Below, one piece after another: positions 54,483 to 64,000 of a stretch of 64,000 nucleotides of DNA; position 1 is the first letter of the stretch, and each line of letters starts with the position of its first letter. This DNA is from Miscanthus floridulus (Eukaryota; Streptophyta; Magnoliopsida; Poales; Poaceae), in the NCBI RefSeq assembly GCF_019320115.1, contig NC_089588.1:114030107-114094106 (forward strand). The letters run 5' to 3'. The position numbers and the translations under genes are program-made. The notes below the pieces were generated by a model that had not been told where the DNA came from, made no database searches, and saw nothing but the letters and a program-made list of their open reading frames with translations.

Positions 54483-57400
54483 TCAAGCCACGTTACGAGA
54501 ATCAATGATATTTAGTTCACTCCTTAAAGCACAAAATCTTGACTCATCTAGGGGCTTTGTGAAGATATCGGCTAATTGTTTTTCGGTGCTCACATGATGA
54601 ATGGCAATATCTCCTTTTGCTTCGTGGTCTCTCAAAAAATGATGCCAGATGTCTATGTGCTTTGTTCGAGAGTGGTTTACGGGGTTGTTTGCCAACTTAA
54701 TGGCACTCTCGTTGTCACACAAAAGTGGAATCTTGGTTAACTCACATCCAAAGTCCTTTAGTGTTTGCTTCATCCAAAGTAGTTGGGCACAACAAGCGCT
54801 GGCTGCCACATACTCAGCTTCAGCGGTGGACAAAGCAATGGAATTTTGCTTCTTAGAGCTCCAAGACACCAAGGAACGACCAATAAATTGGCAAGTTCCG
54901 GTAGTACTCTTTCGGGTTACTTTGCAACCGGCATAATCCGAATCGGAATAGCCAAGTAACTCAAAAGTGGAGCCCTTAGGATACCACAAGCCAAGATTAG
55001 GAGTGTGCACTAAATACCGAAAAAATCTCTTAACGGCCATCAAATGACATTCTTTTGGATTAGCTTGAAATCTTGCACACAAGCACACGCTAAGCATAAT
55101 ATCGGGACTAGATGCACAAAGGTAAAGGAGTGATCCAATCACGGAGCGATATACCTTTTGATCGACGTCCTTTCCTCCTTGATCAAGATCAAGATGTCTA
55201 TTGGTTGGCATGGGTGTCTTGATGGGCTTGGCCTTGTCCAAGTTAAACTTGTTCAACATGTCATTGGTGTACTTGGTTTGACTTATGAACGTGCCATCCT
55301 TGAGTTGCTTGATTTGAAATCCAAGAAAGAACTTCAACTATCCCATCATGGACATCTCGAACCTATTTGTCATAATCCTACTAAATTCCTCACAAAAAGC
55401 CACATTAGTACTACCAAATATTATGTCATCGACATATATTTGGCAAACAAAGATATCATTATTGACTTTATGAGTGAATAAAGTAGCATCGGCCTTTCCT
55501 ATCTCAAAACCTTGTTTGAGTAGGAAGTCCTTTAAACAATCATACCAAGCTCTAGGGGCTTGTTTGAGCCCATAGAGCGCCTTGTCGAGCTTGTAGACGT
55601 GGTTTGGATACTTGGGGTCTTCAAAGCCCGGTGGTTGCTCTACATACACCAACTCGGATAGGGGGCCATTGAGAAATGCACTCTTCACGTCCATTTGATA
55701 TAACTTGAAATCATGATGGGCGGCATAGGCAAGTAGAATGCGAATTGATTCTAGCCTAGCCACTGGTGCATAGGTCTCCCCAAAATCCAACCCTTCAATT
55801 TGAGTGAATCCTTGAGACACCAACCTTGCCTTGTTCCTTGTTAACACGCCATGCTCATCTTGCTTGTTGCGGAAAACCCACTTGGTTCCAATCATATTTT
55901 GCTTGGGTCTTTCCACCAAGGACTAGACTTCATTCCGAGTGAAGTTATTCAACTCCTCTTGCATGGCTATCATCCAATTTGGATCATCAAGTGCCTCTTC
56001 CACCCTATGAGGTTCCAAAGGAGAAACAAATGAGTAATATTCACAAAAACTTGCTAAACGGGAACGTGTAGATACCCCTCGTCGAATGCTCCCCAATATG
56101 TTATCAACGGGATGATCCTATTGAATGGATTGATGCACTCTAGGATGCAGCACTTGATTTGATCTTTGGATAGGGCCATCATCATCATCATCATCATCAT
56201 GGTCATGATCGATTGGAAGATCACAATCATGAGCTTGTGGAGGGTTGACCTCACTACTTTCTTCATTGTTTAGTTGTGGTTGAGCTCGCTCATTGTTGAC
56301 ACCATCTTCATGAGAATGACCTTGTGCTTCTTTTGATCTCCCATCTTGACTATCTCTTGTTGCGGAAGCTTCACCATGTTCATTTGATGAAACATGATGA
56401 GTGGTTGGATCAAGATCATCATGCACAACATGGTCTTCATCTTTGTCTTCAACGGGCTTTACTTCACCAATGGCAAGCTTCTTGATTGCTTCATGTGGGG
56501 CTTCCTCATTACCTGCATTCTCAACATTGACTTGCTCTTTTTGAGAGCCATCGGTTTCATCAAAAGTCACGTCTACCGCGATTTCAATCAAACCGGTGGT
56601 TTTATTGAAAACACAATATCTATGTTCGTTAGTACCATAACCAAGCATGAAACCTTCATCAACCTTTGGTGCAAACTTAGAACTTTTGGATTTCTTGTTA
56701 AGTATAAAACACTTGGATCCAAAAACTCTAAAGTAGTCCACCTTAGGCTTTTTACCGGTTAGAAGTTCGTAGGCGGTCTTTTCTCTTATCTTGTGAAGAT
56801 ATAAGTGGTTGATGGCATGACATGCTGTGTTGACCGCTTCCACCCAATAGTTGGTTGGAGTCTTGTACTCATCCAACATTGCTCTTGCGGCTTCTATGAG
56901 CGTTCGGTTCTTCCTCTCCACAACACTATTTTGTTGTGGAGTGTATGGAACCGAAAACTCATGCTTGATTCCTTCTTCATCAAGAAACTCTTCAATGTTG
57001 GTGTTCTTGAACTCTGTCCCGTTGTCACTTCTAACTCTCTTGATTTTGACATCGAACTCATTTTGGGCTCTTTTTGCAAACTTCTTGAAGATTCCTTGGA
57101 CTTCACTCTTTTCACACAAAAAGAATACCCAAGTGAAATGAGAATAATCATCAACAATTACAAAACCATATTTGTTACCACCAATGCTTATATAAGCGAT
57201 GGGTCCAAATATGTCCATGTGAAGCAACTCCAATGGCCTTTCGGTTGTCACAACATTCTTGACGGGATGTTTAGCTCCAACTTGTTTTCCCGCTTGGCAT
57301 GCGCTACAAATCCTATCTTTCTCAAAAGAAACATTTGTTAGTCCAAGGATGTGTTCACCTTTTTGAAGTTTGGCCAAGTCCCTCATCCCAACATGGGCAA

Positions 57401-57840
57401 GTTGGCGATGCCATAACCAACCCATGCTAGATTTTGCCATTAAACAAGTCTCGGGATTTACTCTATTTGATGTGAAATCAACTAGATAGAGTTTCCCCTT
57501 TAAATGACCCGTAAATGCAATAGAGGAATCCTCCCATCTATAGACTTCCACACCCTTATCCGTAAAGAGACAATTGTAACCCATCTCACAAAGTTGTGAA
57601 ACGGACAACAAATTGTATCTCAACGAATTCACAAGTAAGACATTGGAAATGGAATTATCATTTGATATTGCAATTTTACCCAAACTGAGTACTTCACCTT
57701 TTCCATTGTCACCAAACATAATATTTCCACTTTGATCATGACTTGGTTGGAATGATGTGAACATGTCCTTCTCTCAAGTCATATGATTGGTGCATTCACT
57801 ATCCAACACCCAACTTGTTCCACTGGATGAATATTCCTAC
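54483..57840 (-). pseudogene. pol gene of the inner Copia (protease, integrase, RT, RNase H), broken by stops
   Basis: One continuous frame on the minus strand. The protease remnant (about 57838-57780) has DSE where the aspartic protease motif DSG is expected. Integrase (57764-56118) has zinc residues H119, H124, C153 and C156 and catalytic D184, D247 and E283 (35 residues between the last two). RT has [11 protein letters not shown] and YVDD (about 55434-55423). RNase H follows (55337-54483) with YSDSDYAG and the STAEAEY block. Stops fall at 57774-57776 (TGA), 56118-56120 (TAG), 55923-55925 (TAG) and 55338-55340 (TAG). Between stops the frame stays open with family motifs, so decay is by point mutation. 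Pol is one base out of frame with the gag extension upstream. Confidence 0.92.
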
Positions 57841-57870
57841 AAAGACAAATTAAACTTTTGTTTTAGGTAC

Positions 57871-58728
57871 CTAAAAAGATTTTGGTCCTAGGGGGTTAGT
57901 CACATAAAACTTGGGCACCCAAACACTCCTCATAATTTCCTTTCTCTTTTGGGCACCAACATACTTAACCACAATCTTGTCATCCTTGCCCCAACAACAC
58001 ATATAGTCACTAGCATAGCACCGTGGAAGTGGTGCTTGTGGCTTGAGGACATCGGATTGCTTTGTCTTAATTGTCTTGGTATTTGTAGGTTGGATCTTTG
58101 GAATGTAGACCTTGTTGTTGGCCTTGCATATAAGCTCATCAAGAGCAACGCCCTTGTTGAACTTCACACAAGGCACACCATTTATCATATTCCTTCCATT
58201 GGCTTTTCCAGCATACCTATTATAGCCAATGCCTTCCTTGATTGATGGGTGCCTTGATGACTTGTATATAGTCTTGTTAGATTGCTCTTGACGCTTGCAC
58301 CCATTCTTCAATATCATCTCCAACCTATGAATCTCCTTGTTTTTCTTCTCTAACTCAACAAGGTTAGTTGCATATGCATTTACATCAATTTTATAGCATC
58401 TTTTGCAACCATCACTAGTGGAGACATTAGAGACTTTGGTTGCCTTAGGAGAAGTTGAAGTGCTAGCCCAAAGAGTACTATAGTTTAGCTCAAGATTTTG
58501 ATATTTTTCTTTCAAGCTTGTGAGGCTTTCTTGAGCTATACTCTTTTCATTCTTAAGGCTAGCTATTTGATTATTAACCGAGGAATGTTCCTTAGTCAAT
58601 TTCCCAATTGAGTCATTGGCTAAAGACAATTCAACGGTTAACTTCTCAACCTTCATCTTTTCCTTGGCGATAGATGCTTCAAGTGCAAGGTTTTTCTCTC
58701 TCTCTTGAGTAATTATATCTCCTTGCAA
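57871..58728 (-). pseudogene. gag-pol linker of the inner Copia (coiled-coil region)
   Basis: A 285-codon stretch in the same frame as gag, separated from it only by a TGA at 58732-58734. Residues 1-75 are Lys/Glu/Leu-rich and look like a coiled coil. A CKRCYKIDVNAYATNLVELE block follows, then a basic part ending at a TAG (57871-57873). This long gag extension is a feature of SIRE/Maximus-type Copia elements. The outer element's gag has a comparable Lys/Glu-rich region at 47041-46700. Confidence 0.75.
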
Positions 58729-58731
58729 CTC

Positions 58732-60411
58732 TCAGCATCTATCCCTCTTCTCTAATTTCTTCATTAGCATTTTTATTTTAGTGAATTCCTTTTTACCAAA
58801 TTTCTTTATCATGGTTGCTTCAATTTCTTCTATGTTATCACCACAACTATCATACTCATCACTAGAGGAAACGGGTGTAGTATGTACCTTCTCCCCTTTT
58901 ACCATGAGACAAGTTGGGGTGTAGTAGTCATTGTCGATGAGGTTGGAGAAGAGCCTCGGTGGTGAAGATAGGTTGGAGAAGAGCTTTGGTGGTGAAGTTG
59001 AGTCGGGGAAGATCATGGTCGGTGAAGAAGAGTGGTGGATGGCGATGTTTGTGGCTCCCTTCTTCTTCTTCTTCTCATCATCACTTGAGTTACTATCACT
59101 TGACTCCCATTCTTCCCCAAGATGAGCTTCACCTCTCTTCTTGCCTTTGTTCTTCTTATCTTCATCCTTGTCATGCTTGTGCTTCTTTTTCTCATTAGGA
59201 CAATCAGCTATGAAGTGACCAACTTGACCACATCTATAGCAAAATCTCTTTTTGAACCTTCTCTTACCATCACCATAGGTCTTGCGGTTGCTTTTCTTCT
59301 TCATAAACTTTCTAAGATTTCTAATCACAAATGCAACCTCCGCATCGGAATCTTCTTCTCCACTTGAGGAATCATCCTTCACTTTCTTCTTCTTTTCTTG
59401 ACTTGAACCTTGACCTTCATGTTGTTGAGTTGCTTTAAGGGCGGCACTCTTGTTGAATCCCATTGCATTAGGATTTTGATTGTGAGCATTGATTGCATCT
59501 TCATCTAGACACTCATGATGCTTGAGCTTTGAAAGAACTTCTTGAGGTGTCATCTCATCATAACCGGGCCTTTCCATGATCACAGATGCTAGCATGTTGT
59601 TCTTGGCTCTATAGGTTCTCAACATCTTTCTAGCAACTTTGTTGTCATCCCATTCGTTGCTACCAAGAGCTCTTATGCGGTTGACCAATGCCATGAACCT
59701 ATCAAACATGGATTGTGTTGTTTCATTTTGCAAGAATACAAATCTTTCCAATTCACCATGAAGTAACTCTATGTTGCCTTTTCTCACACTTTTATCTCCT
59801 TCAAATGATACTTTCAAAGTATCCCAAATTTGCTTTGCACTTTCCATTCCATTTACTTTTCTAAACTCATCCGGAGCTAAGCTTGACACAAGCAATGCTA
59901 CGGCTTGTGCATTTTGATGGAGGTTGTGCACTTCTTCTAGAGTTATCTCTCTATCTTCATCGGTAGGAATCATCACACCAACATCCACAACTTCCCAAAG
60001 TCTTGCGGCTATTAGATGCATCTTCACCTTGTAAGACCAATCGGTGTATCTTGTTCCATCAAAGTGAGGTGGCTTGCCAATATTGACGGATGGAGTATGT
60101 AGTGTTGAACCTTTCATGATTTGTCCATAGTCAAAACTCATGTGTGAATATATTCCTTTTCCATGAGCATGCTCACTGGCTCCAATATCACTAACGGCAT
60201 CTTTGTTTGCTTCATTCTTGTCACTAGTATTATTCTTGCCACTTATTGCATCATCAACCTTCTTGCTCAATTCGTCCTTCAACTTGCTCATCTCATCTTG
60301 CATCTTTTTCATTTCATCTTGAAAGAGCTTGGCTTGAGCACTCATCAACTCTTCAGCTATTTTCTTGGCTATTTCAACGGCAACGGCTTGCATCTTGTTG
60401 GTCTCTGACAT
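58732..60411 (-). CDS. gag of the inner Copia
   Basis: A 559-codon open frame starting about 50 bases after the primer-binding site. Residues 5-55 form a likely coiled coil. A UBN2-type gag domain spans roughly 115-300, opening GKPPHFDGTRYTDWSYKVKM. A CCHC zinc knuckle CYRCGQVGHFIADC lies at 391-404 and is followed by a Lys-rich stretch. Near residue 480 there is a small internal repeat (SPPKLFSNLSSPPRLFSNL). This is the longest intact frame of the element. It ends at a TGA after which the same frame continues, so the native protein was probably longer. It would form the particle coat and bind RNA. Confidence 0.85.
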   Translation of the reverse strand: MSETNKMQAVAVEIAKKIAEELMSAQAKLFQDEMKKMQDEMSKLKDELSKKVDDAISGKNNTSDKNEANKDAVSDIGASEHAHGKGIYSHMSFDYGQIMKGSTLHTPSVNIGKPPHFDGTRYTDWSYKVKMHLIAARLWEVVDVGVMIPTDEDREITLEEVHNLHQNAQAVALLVSSLAPDEFRKVNGMESAKQIWDTLKVSFEGDKSVRKGNIELLHGELERFVFLQNETTQSMFDRFMALVNRIRALGSNEWDDNKVARKMLRTYRAKNNMLASVIMERPGYDEMTPQEVLSKLKHHECLDEDAINAHNQNPNAMGFNKSAALKATQQHEGQGSSQEKKKKVKDDSSSGEEDSDAEVAFVIRNLRKFMKKKSNRKTYGDGKRRFKKRFCYRCGQVGHFIADCPNEKKKHKHDKDEDKKNKGKKRGEAHLGEEWESSDSNSSDDEKKKKKGATNIAIHHSSSPTMIFPDSTSPPKLFSNLSSPPRLFSNLIDNDYYTPTCLMVKGEKVHTTPVSSSDEYDSCGDNIEEIEATMIKKFGKKEFTKIKMLMKKLEKRDRC

Positions 60412-60450
60412 TGTTTCTTCTCACGTGGTGAAACACAAAGAGAAGACCTT

Positions 60451-60462
60451 GCTTTGATACCA
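60451..60462 (-). other. Primer-binding site of the inner Copia
   Basis: On the minus strand TGGTATCAAAGC begins two bases after the 5' LTR end (CTTTCA then AT). It closely matches the initiator-tRNA-Met site TGGTATCAGAGC used by many plant LTR elements. Confidence 0.85.
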
Positions 60463-60464
60463 AT

Positions 60465-62061
60465 TGAAAGGATCTAACAATGCCTAGAGGGGGGTGAATA
60501 GGCGTATCTAAAAATTTACTGCAAATTCTAAGTTCAAATCTGTCAGCTACTGTCGGAAGTCCCGATGTTTGGGTCAGAACTCCCGACGTTGTCAGAAGTT
60601 CCGACGCAAACGTCAGCAGTTCTGACGCCTACGTGAACTACAAAAGTAGTGCCAAATTTAACTTTGCGGATAAATAATCTTACAATCCTACTTCCTAGTG
60701 GTTTGGTGAAGATGTTGGGTCACTCCCTTGACGCCGTAATGCCTCCAAACCATAGATCGAGTCCAAACCTTAAAATGGAGATTTTGGAGACAAAGAGACA
60801 AACACATATACAAGTAATTTCAAGCAATCACAACAACAACAAGCATGCGGGATACAAGAATTTATCCCAAGGTTCGGCAACCCCATAAAGGAGCTCCTAC
60901 GTCCTCGTTGTTGAGGTGACCACCAAGGTCGGAGTCTTTTCCACCTCCTTGCCTCTCTAAAAGCAACCACAAAGGTCACTTGAGCTTTCCACTAAGAAAT
61001 CGAAGGGTGATACAAAATTCCCAAGGCTCTTCCACAAGATGGAAGCTCTTGGGCAACGCCTAGCCGGCTAGGGGCAAAGCCCCAAGAGTAATAGATGCAA
61101 AATCAACCGGCTTGACGAAGAAATCAAGTGCTCAAGCTTTCCAAAGGGATGCTCTCACTTAATCCACTCTCCTTTCACTCAAACCCTAAGGGAATCGAAG
61201 ATTAGAGCAAAGGAGGAAGGAGAGGGGTGCTTTAGTTGCTTAGGAGCTGTTCAGCACGAAGTGAGTCAACTGTGAAATGAATCCGTAATGGTTAGAAGTG
61301 AAGAGAGGAGTATTTATACTCCAAGTAAAAATCCAACCGTTCAGATCTACGTCGGAAGTCCCGACGCAGATCCCAGGACTTCCGACATTAATAGAAAACG
61401 CTGTTCACAATGGGTCAGAAGTCCACAGGTGAAAGTCAGTGTCGGAACTCCCAGCAAACGTCGGGACTTCCAACGGTCGGAACTCCCAACGATCGTCGGA
61501 ACTTCCGATGTGCACAGAGAAACAAACAGCCAGCACTACTGATGCCAGGACTCCCGGCATGGGTCAGGTCAGTGTCGAAACTCCCGGCGAACGTCGGGAC
61601 TTCCGACGTGCACAGACAGTGAGCAGTCAGAAGCACAGGTGCCGGGACTCCTGGCTTAGGTTGGGACTTCCGACTGTCGGGAGTTCCGACTTACGTCGGG
61701 ACTTCCGACACCGAAAGTCACAGAAAATTATTCTATGTGCTCATGAAGTGCTAGAGTGACTCTCTTTTGATTTTATTTAAATGCTTGAGCACTCTATCTT
61801 CCTCAGACCAACTAAACTTGCATCCCTCTTTATAGTGCGGCGGATCCTAAACTCAAAAACAAAATTAAAACCTTTGAAGATCGTTTTGAGTTCGTCCGCC
61901 TTTACAACTTCAAGAATTGAGGGATACCATTTCATCTTTATCAACTCTTTGATTCTTTCATGGGACTAATAGCTGCAACATATCTCATTTAGATCACATT
62001 AGTCCCTAATTTGGATGTCATCAATACACCAAAACCCACTTAGGGGGCAAATGCACTTTCA
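60465..62061 (-). repeat. 5' LTR of the inner Copia
   Basis: 1,597 bp, with the same ends as the 3' LTR (TGAAAGGATC...GCACTTTCA). The U3 motif array lies at about 61345-61720, directly upstream (on the minus strand) of the TATA-like element. A smaller motif cluster near 60555-60630 lies in the R/U5 part. Open frames in the array on both strands are repeat artefacts. Confidence 0.92.
61308..61322 (-). promoter_or_regulatory. TATA-type promoter element in the 5' LTR
   Basis: On the minus strand GAGTATAAATACTCC, itself a perfect inverted repeat, lies at the U3/R region between the motif array and the R/U5 end. The same element occurs in the 3' LTR at about 50316-50330. It is the probable start point for element transcription. 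Confidence 0.6.
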
Positions 62062-62066
62062 ATGCG

Positions 62067-62381
62067 CCCGGTCGTCTCGACCGTTGGAGCCGTGATCAAC
62101 TGATCGAACGCTGCCAGCGTTCGGTCACATGCTACCGGACACGTCCAGTCGCAATTTCGCTGCTCTGGAACCTTTTAGTACCCGATCAGACGCTGCAGTC
62201 CTGCGTCCGGTCGATTTGCCACCAGCATCCGGTTAATACTAAATGTATTGCCAGGATGATGAACAATGCCATCGGTGCGTCCGTTCACTTTACTGTTCAG
62301 CATTCGGTCGCTGCTTCTAACGCCTGCTGTAGCTGAGTCACTGATTGGAGCGTCCGATCAATCACCTTCCAGTGTTTGGTC
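62067..62381 (-). mobile_element. 5' LTR of the outer Copia, second part
   Basis: Continues the LTR interrupted at 49472. Its order of GCGTCCGGTC-type motifs and blocks (GATCAACTGATC, GGTCGCAATTTCGCTGCTC, GATGATGAACAATGCCAT) matches 46250-46500 and the reverse complement of 62790-63070. At about 62381 the match stops at AGTAGCAGAAAAGCGGG, which belongs to the opposite orientation, so this is a rearrangement breakpoint. Confidence 0.75.
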
Positions 62382-62493
62382 AGTAGCAGAAAAGCGGGAT
62401 TTCATCCTAGCAAGTAGATAGTTTTTAAATTCCAATTTTTTATTATTTGTTTGCTTTGGTCGTGTTGTCATCAATCACCAAAAAGTGGGAGAT
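62382..62493 (+). mobile_element. Internal tail and polypurine tract of a plus-strand Copia relative
   Basis: Contains GTTGTCATCAATCACCAAAAAGTGGGAGAT directly before an LTR start, the usual polypurine tract context of SIRE-type elements. Only about 100 bp of internal sequence is present before the breakpoint with the outer element's LTR. The first 20 bases are an LTR scrap in plus orientation. Confidence 0.65.
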
Positions 62494-63954
62494 TGTAAGG
62501 AAAATGGACCCTAGGCCCATTTACTTTGGATTTTGGTGTTTGATGACCAACACAATCAAATTGGACTAATGAATTTGCAAGTGATCGTTTTGTAGTTCAA
62601 TAGGGTGCAAGATGTGACTTGGATGAAGGCTATGTAATGATCCAATGATCAACACCTTAAGCAAGACCTTAGAAGCACAAGAGAAGACCCAAGATATCAA
62701 ACAAAGTCCAAGCACGAAGGTAGGAACCAAGCCTGATGCAAGATCATGAAGAAACGAGCTCACAGAGGTGACCGGACGCTGGAAGGTGATCGATCGGACG
62801 CTCCGATCAGTGACTCGGCTACAGTAGGCATCAACAGCAGCGACCGGACGCTGAACAGTAAAGTGACCGGACGCACTGATGGCACTATTCATCATCCTGG
62901 CAACACAAGTTAGTATTGATCGGACGCTGGTGGCAAATCGACCAAGCGCATGACTGCAGTGTCCGATCAAGTACAGAAAGGTTCTAGAGCAGTGAAATTG
63001 TGATCGGACGTGTCCGGTGGCATGTGATCGGACGCTGGCAGCGTCCGATCAGTTGCTCATGGCTCTAACGGTCGGGACGACTGGACGCGTCCGATCAAGA
63101 CGACCTGCGCGTCCGATTAGTAGCAGAAAAGCGGGATTTCATCCCCAACGGCTACTTTCTCAGTGGGGCTTATAAATAGACCCCCAACCGGTCATTTGAT
63201 AAGGGAGGAGGTAAGGAAACATATCTAGGGTGTTGATACACTATTTTAGTGATCTCCACTTGCATAGTACTTAGTGATTCATTAGGTGATTAGCGTAGGT
63301 GCTTTGCGAAGTGCTTAGGTTGATTAGACCACCACGTATGCACTTGCTCTAGGTTTAGGCCTAGTGTTTAGTGAGGTTTGCATACCTCTTACCACTAAGT
63401 GCTTGCGTGCACCATTGTTGTACATCAGAGGGGATTGTAGTCTTGCGAGATCACACCAACCATGTTTGTGGTGTGGCCACCACCGTGTACCGGAGGGAAC
63501 AAGGCCCGCGGCGTTTCGGTCGAAAGCTTGATAGTGAAGACGGCGGGGAGCATCCAAGAGAGGCTTGCCGGAAGGCACGTCAGAGACCCACTTGCGTGTG
63601 GGGAAGGCCTAAGGCTATCCACAGAGTTACCCGACCAGGAGCTTGGCCCTTGCGAGGGGCTCCAACAAGGACTAGGGGGAAGCTTGCGCACTTCTCGATA
63701 CCTCGGTAAAAATACTGGAGTCATCGACGGGAGTTTGAATATCTCTACCTTGCTCTTTAGCTTTCGCATTTACATTGTTTGTATTACTTCTTTTGCGGTA
63801 GAGATAGCGACACACTAGCAAAACCATAGTTGCACATTTAGATAGTTTATCTTTTGCATATGTTTTGCTAAGGGTAGAAAAAGAGGCCATAGTTTAGAAT
63901 CAGAATTTTAAGTTGCCTAATTCACCCCCCTCTTAGGCATCATGGTCCCCTACA
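62494..63954 (+). mobile_element. Plus-strand 3' LTR of the outer Copia family
   Basis: 1,461 bp from TGTAAGGAAAATGG to GGTCCCCTACA, preceded by a polypurine tract and not followed by a primer-binding site, so it is a 3' LTR. It is the reverse-orientation relative of the LTRs at 45369 and 48588. A TATAAATAG lies at 63170-63178. The U3 part (62766-63118) has about a dozen GACCGGACGC / GCGTCCGATC motifs. All open frames within are chance. Confidence 0.85.
63170..63178 (+). promoter_or_regulatory. TATA-type promoter element in the plus-strand LTR
   Basis: TTATAAATAG follows the block TCAGTGGGGC and lies just downstream of the GACCGGACGC motif array. The same arrangement is seen in reverse in the LTR at 48588-49472. 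Confidence 0.6.
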
Positions 63955-64000
63955 TGATGATCCCATGATGAACACCTTAAGCAAGACCCTAGAAGCCATG
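63955..64000 (+). mobile_element. Start of another truncated LTR at the window edge
   Basis: TGATGATCCCATGATGAACACCTT resembles 62636-62660, about 145 bp inside the preceding LTR. A second LTR copy, missing its first part, therefore seems to abut the first one. The window ends before this can be resolved. Confidence 0.45.

Larger units (their letters stand above)
49473..62061 (-). mobile_element. Full-length SIRE/Maximus-type Copia retrotransposon (decayed)
   Basis: Two LTRs (60465-62061 as 5', 49473-51104 as 3') bound a 9.4 kb interior on the minus strand. The element is flanked by ACGCG (49468-49472) and ATGCG (62062-62066), a 5 bp target duplication with one C-to-T type change. The internal order is primer site, gag, coiled-coil extension, protease, integrase, RT, RNase H, a spacer, an extra ORF, and the polypurine tract. 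This order (integrase before RT) defines Copia. The LTRs differ by roughly 4-5% in the first 200 bases by eye, so the insertion is not recent. The interior carries many in-frame stops. Confidence 0.93.

Overview
The window is nuclear DNA from a grass, most likely a panicoid (sugarcane, sorghum, Miscanthus or maize group). The reasons are CACTA transposons with TTTGCCGAGTGC and TTAACCGAGGCGG subterminal repeats, SIRE/Maximus-type Copia elements with a CCCCTCTAGGC end, a small Helitron, and a grass-type NLR gene. The species call is inference. I see one convincing host gene; nearly everything else is transposon sequence or decayed spacer.

Layout. 1-7784: end of one CACTA element, a tRNA-Cys-like relic, a Copia gag scrap, and a non-autonomous CACTA (1670-5488, target duplication CAC) that holds a solo LTR (2534-4797, target duplication CCCTC). 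7785-26323: a direct tandem duplication of a ~1.55 kb segment lying just upstream of the NLR gene. Copy A (7785-21439) is split by a solo LTR (7927-9703) and by a 10.3 kb CACTA (10717-21039, target duplication TTT) with decayed TNP2 and Transposase_24 genes. Copy B (21440-26323) is split by a 3 kb LTR-like insert (22549-25571) but keeps the unoccupied site matching the CACTA insertion. 26390-33600: the NLR gene, with a likely untranslated 5' exon, a 3.4 kb intron holding another CACTA (28424-29508), one large coding exon (29970-33119) and a likely intron just after the stop codon.

33600-42600: spacer with CACTA and LTR scraps, a 275 bp Helitron (36637-36911), a duplicated unidentified segment (37090/39340) and a degraded minus-strand retroelement gag. 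42604-64000: stacked LTR retrotransposons. A long LTR (42604-45368) abuts a minus-strand SIRE-type element reduced to LTRs and gag (45369-49472, resuming at 62067). Its 5' LTR is split by a 12.6 kb minus-strand Copia (49473-62061). The window ends in a plus-strand LTR of the same outer family (62494-63954).

The inner Copia has gag, protease, integrase, RT/RNase H and an extra ORF between pol and the 3' LTR, all broken mainly by in-frame stops. The CACTA genes are broken the same way. No coding transposon here looks competent to move by itself. The most unusual structures are a 1,064 bp spacer-free palindrome inside the large CACTA, short palindromic motif arrays in the LTR U3 regions (one differing by exactly one 35 bp unit between two sister LTRs), and the NLR with a degenerate nucleotide-binding loop behind a duplicated, transposon-split upstream region. 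I found no system that I can claim is new.
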